From contig JAMXLO010000103.1 in the NCBI GenBank assembly GCA_024280945.1, forward strand, positions 35,555 to 99,554: a stretch of DNA of 64,000 nt, written 5' to 3'. Positions 59,967 to 64,000 of this stretch are shown here, in pieces. Each line of letters starts with the position of its first letter. Positions within the stretch are counted from its first letter, which is position 1. Source of the DNA: Acetobacteraceae bacterium. Lineage in GTDB: Bacteria; Pseudomonadota; Alphaproteobacteria; Acetobacterales; Acetobacteraceae. The notes beneath the pieces were generated by a model. The model saw only the letters and a list, made by a program, of their open reading frames with translations, was not told where the DNA came from and searched no databases. A program made the translations under genes and the position numbers.

Positions 59967-60421
59967 TACTCGTCCTGTTCCTGCTGACGCGCGAGGTTCT
60001 GACAGACGAGGTCCAGTACCCGCGTGGCCTGTGCGAGCTCGTCATCTTTCAAGCCAAGCAGCGTGGCGTTGCGAACCTCGCGCGAGACAGCCTCGACCTG
60101 CTCGATGATCGACCATCCACGGGTGGTCACGGTGATGGCCTTTGCTCGCCGATCCTTGCCCTCCTCGCGGCGCTCGATGTGCCCGGATGCCTCGAGGGCA
60201 TCGAGCAGACGCACAACGGAAGAGCCGTCGAGACCAAGTGCAGCAGCGAGATCCTTCTGGCGCATCGGCGCAGGCGCGCGCGCGAGATAGATCAGCGGCA
60301 GCCAGGTTGCCTCGGTCAAGCCGAACGGTTGGAGGCGGCGATCAACCGCTCGCCGCCACTGCCGCGCCGCGCGCGCCACCAGGCTGCCAAAGCCGTCGCG
60401 AAGCCGCTGGGTCTTGGTCAT
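59966..60421 (-). CDS. MarR family transcriptional regulator
   Basis: A 151-residue winged-helix protein. The DNA-binding part is MRQKDLAAALGLDGSSVVRL with LDALEASGHIERREEGKDRR as recognition helix and wing. It starts 12 bp from a 10-bp inverted repeat and lies in an operon with the DHA2 exporter, starting the operon. MarR proteins bind as dimers to palindromes and release on binding phenolic or other aromatic ligands. The expected model is autorepression and control of the divergent Baeyer-Villiger-type monooxygenase. Confidence 0.94.
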   Translation of the reverse strand: MTKTQRLRDGFGSLVARAARQWRRAVDRRLQPFGLTEATWLPLIYLARAPAPMRQKDLAAALGLDGSSVVRLLDALEASGHIERREEGKDRRAKAITVTTRGWSIIEQVEAVSREVRNATLLGLKDDELAQATRVLDLVCQNLARQQEQDE

Positions 60422-60432
60422 CAGCCACCAGG

Positions 60433-60469
60433 ATTAGATGACTTGCCAATATATGACATGTCATCTAAT
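60433..60469. promoter_or_regulatory. MarR-type operator (inverted repeats) between marR and the monooxygenase
   Basis: ATTAGATGAC (60433-60442) and GTCATCTAAT (60460-60469) are perfect 10-bp inverted arms, 17 bp apart. Inside, ATGACATGTCAT (60453-60464) is itself a perfect palindrome. The DNA is AT-rich, unlike its surroundings. The site is 12 bp from the marR start and 61 bp from the monooxygenase start, a good position to regulate both directions. Binding is inferred. Confidence 0.75.
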
Positions 60470-60529
60470 TAGCAAGCGCGACGCCCGGTTGCGGTGCTAG
60501 GCGATTTGACGAAGGAGAATGGGAAACGG

Positions 60530-62167
60530 ATGAGCGAGTTGGCAGATACCCGAACAGGCAAGGTTGGCGGGGCAACCGAACTCGACGCGTTGGTCATCGG
60601 GGCCGGTTTCGCCGGTCTGTATCAATTGCTCTGCCTGCGGGATCGCCTCGGCTTGTCGGTGAAGGCACTGGAAGCGGGCAGCGGAGTGGGCGGCACCTGG
60701 TACTGGAATCGCTATCCCGGCGCGCGGTGCGATTCAGAGAGCCATGTCTATTGGTACACATTCTCCCCGGAGCTGATGCGGGAGTGGGAATGGTCCGAGC
60801 GCTATCCCGGCCAGGCCGAGATCCTGCGCTATCTGAACTTTGTCGCCGACCGGTTCGACCTGAAGCGTGATATTCAGTTCAACAGCCGCGTGACCTCGGC
60901 GCATTATGATGCGGCTGCCAACCGCTGGCGCGTGAGCACCGAGCAGGGCGAGACATTCATCGTCAAGTTTCTCGTCACTGCCGTCGGCTGTCTTTCCACC
61001 GCCAACGTGCCCAAGATCCCTGGTCTGCAGGACTTTAAAGGTGATTGGTACCACACGGGCCACTGGCCGCATGAGGGGGTGGATTTTACCGACAAGCGTG
61101 TCGGCATGATCGGCACTGGGTCGACCGGCATTCAGGCCGCACCGGTGATTGCCGCGCAAGCGAAGCACCTCACGGTGTTTCAGCGCACCGCGAACTATTC
61201 GGTGCCTGCACGCAACGTGCCGCTGACGGCGGATTTCAAGCAATACGTCAAGCAGAACGCCGAGGAAATCCGCACTGCGACGCATCAAACCTATAACGGG
61301 ATGTTCTTCAAGGTCGATGATCGCAAGGCAGTCGAGACCTCGCTCGAGGAGCGCGAGACAATCTACGAAGCGGCCTGGCAGCGCGGCGGGTTGCAGTTCC
61401 GCGCCGTGTTTCAGGACATGCTGGTCAGCAAGCAAGCCAACGACACGGCGGCGGACTTCATCAAGCGCAAGATCCGCTCGATCGTGAAGGATCCGAAAAC
61501 TGCGGCGATCCTGTCGGACATCGACCATCCTTATGCGGCCAAGCGGCCGCCGATCGATACCGACTATTTCGAGACCTACAATCGGCCGAATGTCTCGTTG
61601 GTCGACGTGAAAACCTCGCCGATACAGCGGATTTCCGAGTCCGGGATTTGTACCACCGAGGCTGAGTATCCCGTGGACATCATTGTCTTCGCGACCGGCT
61701 TCGATGCGATGACCGGCCCGCTGCTGCGCATGGATATTCGCGGGCGGGACGGCGTTGCGCTGAAAGACGTGTGGGAGGCAGGGCCGCGCAACTACCTTGG
61801 TCTACAGGTCGCTGGCTTCCCGAACCTGTTCACCGTCACCGGTCCCGGCAGCCCGTCGGTTCTGTGCAACATGCCTGTGGCTATCGAGCAGCACGCCGAC
61901 TGGATCACCGACTGCATCGCGCACATGCGAGCAAAAGGATTGGCGCGGATCGAGGCGCGGCCCGAGGCGGTTGAGAAATGGGTGGCCGAGGTCAACGAGG
62001 TCGCCAATCGAACGCTGCTGCCTCAGGCGAAGCATTCCTGGTATCTCGGGGCGAATATCCCAGGCAAGCCACGCGTGTTCATGCCGTATGCCGGCGGCAT
62101 GATTCGGTACCGGGAGATCTGCCAGGAGGTGGCTGCACGGTCCTACGAAGGCTTCGCTCTGTCGTAG
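60530..62167 (+). CDS. flavin-containing monooxygenase, Baeyer-Villiger (cyclohexanone monooxygenase-like)
   Basis: A 545-residue NADPH-dependent flavoprotein. ATG 60530 (MSELADTRTGKVGG) is preferred over an in-frame start at 60494. Two Rossmann motifs are present: VIGAGFAGLYQLLCLRD near residue 23 and GMIGTGSTGIQAAPVIAAQA. Between them is the type I BVMO fingerprint FKGDWYHTGHWP, residues 169-180 (F, G, H, W in order). The enzyme turns ketones into esters or lactones with O2. It is divergent from marR, with a palindromic operator between them, so it is probably induced by a ketone or aromatic ligand together with the exporter. Confidence 0.94.
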   Translation: MSELADTRTGKVGGATELDALVIGAGFAGLYQLLCLRDRLGLSVKALEAGSGVGGTWYWNRYPGARCDSESHVYWYTFSPELMREWEWSERYPGQAEILRYLNFVADRFDLKRDIQFNSRVTSAHYDAAANRWRVSTEQGETFIVKFLVTAVGCLSTANVPKIPGLQDFKGDWYHTGHWPHEGVDFTDKRVGMIGTGSTGIQAAPVIAAQAKHLTVFQRTANYSVPARNVPLTADFKQYVKQNAEEIRTATHQTYNGMFFKVDDRKAVETSLEERETIYEAAWQRGGLQFRAVFQDMLVSKQANDTAADFIKRKIRSIVKDPKTAAILSDIDHPYAAKRPPIDTDYFETYNRPNVSLVDVKTSPIQRISESGICTTEAEYPVDIIVFATGFDAMTGPLLRMDIRGRDGVALKDVWEAGPRNYLGLQVAGFPNLFTVTGPGSPSVLCNMPVAIEQHADWITDCIAHMRAKGLARIEARPEAVEKWVAEVNEVANRTLLPQAKHSWYLGANIPGKPRVFMPYAGGMIRYREICQEVAARSYEGFALS

Positions 62168-62251
62168 GACGAAAGACAGGCTGAGCGGTCGAGCATTGAC
62201 GGGACCTGCTGTTCTTGTTATGTTCCAAGCCTCACCGAGCGAGCGGATGGG

Positions 62252-63499
62252 ATGGAAACCGCGGCGACCATCCTCCATGCCGATCTGGATGCGTTTTATG
62301 CGTCGGTCGAGCAGCTGCTCGATCCGTCATTGCGCGGGAGGCCGATCGCCGTCGGCGGCGGTGTCGTGCTTGCCGCTTCTTACGAAGCCAAGGCCTTCGG
62401 CGTGCACAGTGGCATGCCGGGGCGGCGCGCGCGTCAGCTCTGCCCGCAACTGATTTTTGTTGGCGGTCACTTCAAGGACTATCAGCGGCTGGGTGATGCC
62501 GCGATCGCGGTGCTCGGTGACTTCACGCCGCTCGTCGAGCGCATCTCTATCGATGAGGCGTTTGCCGACGTCGCTGGTTGCACCCACCTCTTCGGTTCGC
62601 CGGCCGAGATTGCAAATTCCATCCGCCGCCGCATTAAAGAGGAGCTGGGCTTGCCAATATCGATCGGCGTGGCGCGCACCAAGCATCTGGCAAAGATCGC
62701 GTCGCAAGTGGCCAAGCCCGACGGGCTCGCGGTTGTCGATCCTGCCACCGAACTCGAATTCCTTCATGACCTGCCGGTTGAGCTGGTATGGGGAATAGGT
62801 CCCGTCACGCGGGCGCGTCTGGTCGCGAACGGCGTCCATACCGTCGGACAATTGGCAAGGATGCGGCGTCAGTCGCTCGCGCGGCTGCTCGGTCGCGCAG
62901 CAGGCGAGAAGCTGATGGCGCTCGCATGGAACCGCGATCCGCGGGAAATTCAGATGCATCGGCGTGTTCAATCGGCCGGCGCGCAATCGGCGCTGGGCAG
63001 GCAGCCGGCGGCACAGCGTGTGTACCGGCCCACATTGCGTCATCTTGCGGACAGAATCGCGACCAGGCTGCGGGCCAAATCCAGACCGGGACGAACGGTG
63101 ACAGTGCGCGTCCGTTTTGCCGATCTCCGCTCGGTCACCCGTTCGGTCACACTCGATGCGCCGATCTCGGCAACTTCGATCCTTGCTGAGATCGCCGAAC
63201 AGCTCGTGTGCACAGTGCTCGCGGATTTTCCTGACGAAACGACGATCTCGCTGCTGGCAATTTCTGTGTCGCATCTCGAGGAGCACGCGGATCTGCAGCT
63301 CGAGTTTCCACTCGGTCTCGAGGACGAGCGACGCCGCCCCGGCACCAAGCTCGGCTTGGCGCGATGGCAGGCCGATCGTGCGGTCGACAATATACGCGAG
63401 CGCTTCGGATGGCAGGCGATCGGCTATGGCTCCGTCGCCTTGGAACTATCCCACTCGGTACCCGATGACTTCCGAAAATTGGCCGAAAAGAATCTTTGA
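62252..63499 (+). CDS. dinB: DNA polymerase IV (Y-family)
   Basis: A 415-residue Y-family polymerase used for translesion synthesis. ILHADLDAFYASVEQ carries the first catalytic Asp; ISIDEAFADVAGCTHLF holds the second catalytic pair (Asp and Glu). The helix-hairpin-helix region is VELVWGIGPVTRARLVANGV, followed by the little-finger domain. The C-terminus (VPDDFRKLAEKNL) carries no obvious beta-clamp motif that I can assign. It starts 84 bp after the monooxygenase stop. A LexA box was not recognised in that gap. Confidence 0.96.
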   Translation: METAATILHADLDAFYASVEQLLDPSLRGRPIAVGGGVVLAASYEAKAFGVHSGMPGRRARQLCPQLIFVGGHFKDYQRLGDAAIAVLGDFTPLVERISIDEAFADVAGCTHLFGSPAEIANSIRRRIKEELGLPISIGVARTKHLAKIASQVAKPDGLAVVDPATELEFLHDLPVELVWGIGPVTRARLVANGVHTVGQLARMRRQSLARLLGRAAGEKLMALAWNRDPREIQMHRRVQSAGAQSALGRQPAAQRVYRPTLRHLADRIATRLRAKSRPGRTVTVRVRFADLRSVTRSVTLDAPISATSILAEIAEQLVCTVLADFPDETTISLLAISVSHLEEHADLQLEFPLGLEDERRRPGTKLGLARWQADRAVDNIRERFGWQAIGYGSVALELSHSVPDDFRKLAEKNL

Positions 63500-63523
63500 G
63501 CCAGCGCTGCTAAACGAAGTGGA

Positions 63524-63979
63524 TCATTTGGCCAGGGAATCAGAGACTTGATCGATGTTGGAGGCCTGGCTGCGTTGCCCCAGCTCATCATGCGCCGCCT
63601 GCAACTCCTCCTGCATGATCTGCAGTTCCTCGATCGCCATGCTTAGCTCGTGACGCAGCATTTGCTTCTCAGTGTCATCAGGCTTGCGGGTGGGCATCTC
63701 TGAACGAAGTCTCAGAAGATCCCGTTCCGTCTCCTCCCGTAAGCGCAGCTCCTGCTGCAGCTTGCCTGCCAGTACCTCGTTCGCGTTCGTGAGCTCGGCG
63801 ATCCGGTCGTTCATATCTTCGATAGCCACATGCGCCTGCTCAAGTTCCGCGCGCATGCGTCCGTCCACCCCACCCCCTTTCAGCGGCGGCGCAAGAGAAT
63901 CCGCCACTGCCGCCGGGGCACCGATACCTGACACAGACTCCTCGAGGGGAGTTGTGGCGCCATTTCCCTTCGTGTTCAT
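63524..63979 (-). CDS. coiled-coil protein with EELQ repeats, unknown function
   Basis: A 151-residue protein. After a Gly/Pro-rich start (about 40 residues) comes a long helical coiled coil from about residue 42 (MRAELEQAHVAIEDMNDRIA) to the end, with heptads such as LSMAIEELQIMQEELQAAHD. This ending resembles the EELQ.xNEEL linkers in PAS/CheB-CheR type signalling proteins, but none of the enzymatic or sensor domains is present here. No TM segment or signal peptide. It could be an adaptor or scaffold for chemotaxis-like or two-component proteins; it is convergent with dinB. Confidence 0.75.
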   Translation of the reverse strand: MNTKGNGATTPLEESVSGIGAPAAVADSLAPPLKGGGVDGRMRAELEQAHVAIEDMNDRIAELTNANEVLAGKLQQELRLREETERDLLRLRSEMPTRKPDDTEKQMLRHELSMAIEELQIMQEELQAAHDELGQRSQASNIDQVSDSLAK

Positions 63980-64000
63980 CCGGCCATCGCTCCTGATATC

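Noticed and set aside
1..64000. CRISPR arrays, tRNA, rRNA, phage or IS transposase genes
   Set aside because: I looked for regular short direct repeats with spacers, cloverleaf-like T-loops (GGTTCGA) and transposase motifs by eye and found none; a tRNA or Rfam scan would settle it.

Overview
The window is 64 kb of uniformly GC-rich, densely coding DNA with long antisense open frames, short overlapping starts and stops, and REP-like palindromes. Gene content (several bacterial luciferase-like flavin monooxygenases, Aap-type amino-acid and Pot-type ABC genes, an HldE fusion, an EmrB/MarR pair, a short DinB) fits a free-living alphaproteobacterium. Rhodospirillales/Acetobacteraceae is my best guess, inferred from gene style and not from any marker gene. 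No rRNA, tRNA, CRISPR array, transposase or integrase was seen, and no gap without a gene exceeds 300 bp.

Layout. 0-10 kb: a partial membrane protein, two divergent flavin monooxygenases, a transglutaminase-like protease, a Pot-type ABC operon without its ATPase facing an M81 (MlrC-like) metallopeptidase, a DedA protein and a third monooxygenase whose C-terminus is written by a repeat element. 10-13 kb: an ECF42-type sigma factor overlapping a YCII/DGPF protein, with VOC and SRPBCC genes. 13-23 kb: a sugar-type methyltransferase, a LigJ-like hydratase, hldE with a small lipoprotein, a small tandem-repeat protein, a 1521-residue GT2-GT9 fusion with Ig-like repeats, and cysQ; this looks like a surface polysaccharide/LPS block. 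23-27.6 kb: an Aap-type ABC operon (no ATPase), then decayed DNA: a truncated Ada-type gene and half of an MFS gene with a stop made by a 9-bp duplication. 27.6-36 kb: an SsuD-like monooxygenase coupled to a class V aminotransferase, an FAD oxidoreductase, a four-gene operon (phosphoesterase, enoyl-CoA hydratase, quinone reductase-like, Uma2), a patatin and a small orphan gene in AT-richer DNA.

36-42 kb: a minus-strand catabolic operon that starts and ends with monooxygenases of two subfamilies. 42-48.5 kb: four plus-strand genes joined by stop/start overlaps: a molybdopterin hydroxylase large subunit with Gln where the catalytic Glu is expected, a peptide-type binding protein, an alpha/beta hydrolase with Ala at the nucleophile position, and a ThDP enzyme. 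48.6-56 kb: a secreted orphan, a monooxygenase, a LivK-like binding protein, and an operon of M20 amidohydrolase, NHL propeller, threonine-aldolase-like lyase and TrmO. 56-64 kb: acyl-CoA dehydrogenase, HpcH/HpaI aldolase, EmrB-type exporter with its MarR regulator, a clear inverted-repeat operator between marR and a divergent Baeyer-Villiger-type monooxygenase, DNA polymerase IV and a coiled-coil protein.

Together the genes suggest a versatile scavenger of organic compounds: binding proteins for import, seven luciferase-like monooxygenases plus one Baeyer-Villiger type for oxidation, and hydrolases, lyases and CoA-linked enzymes downstream. Several transporters are incomplete in the window and must borrow parts from elsewhere or act as lone binding proteins.
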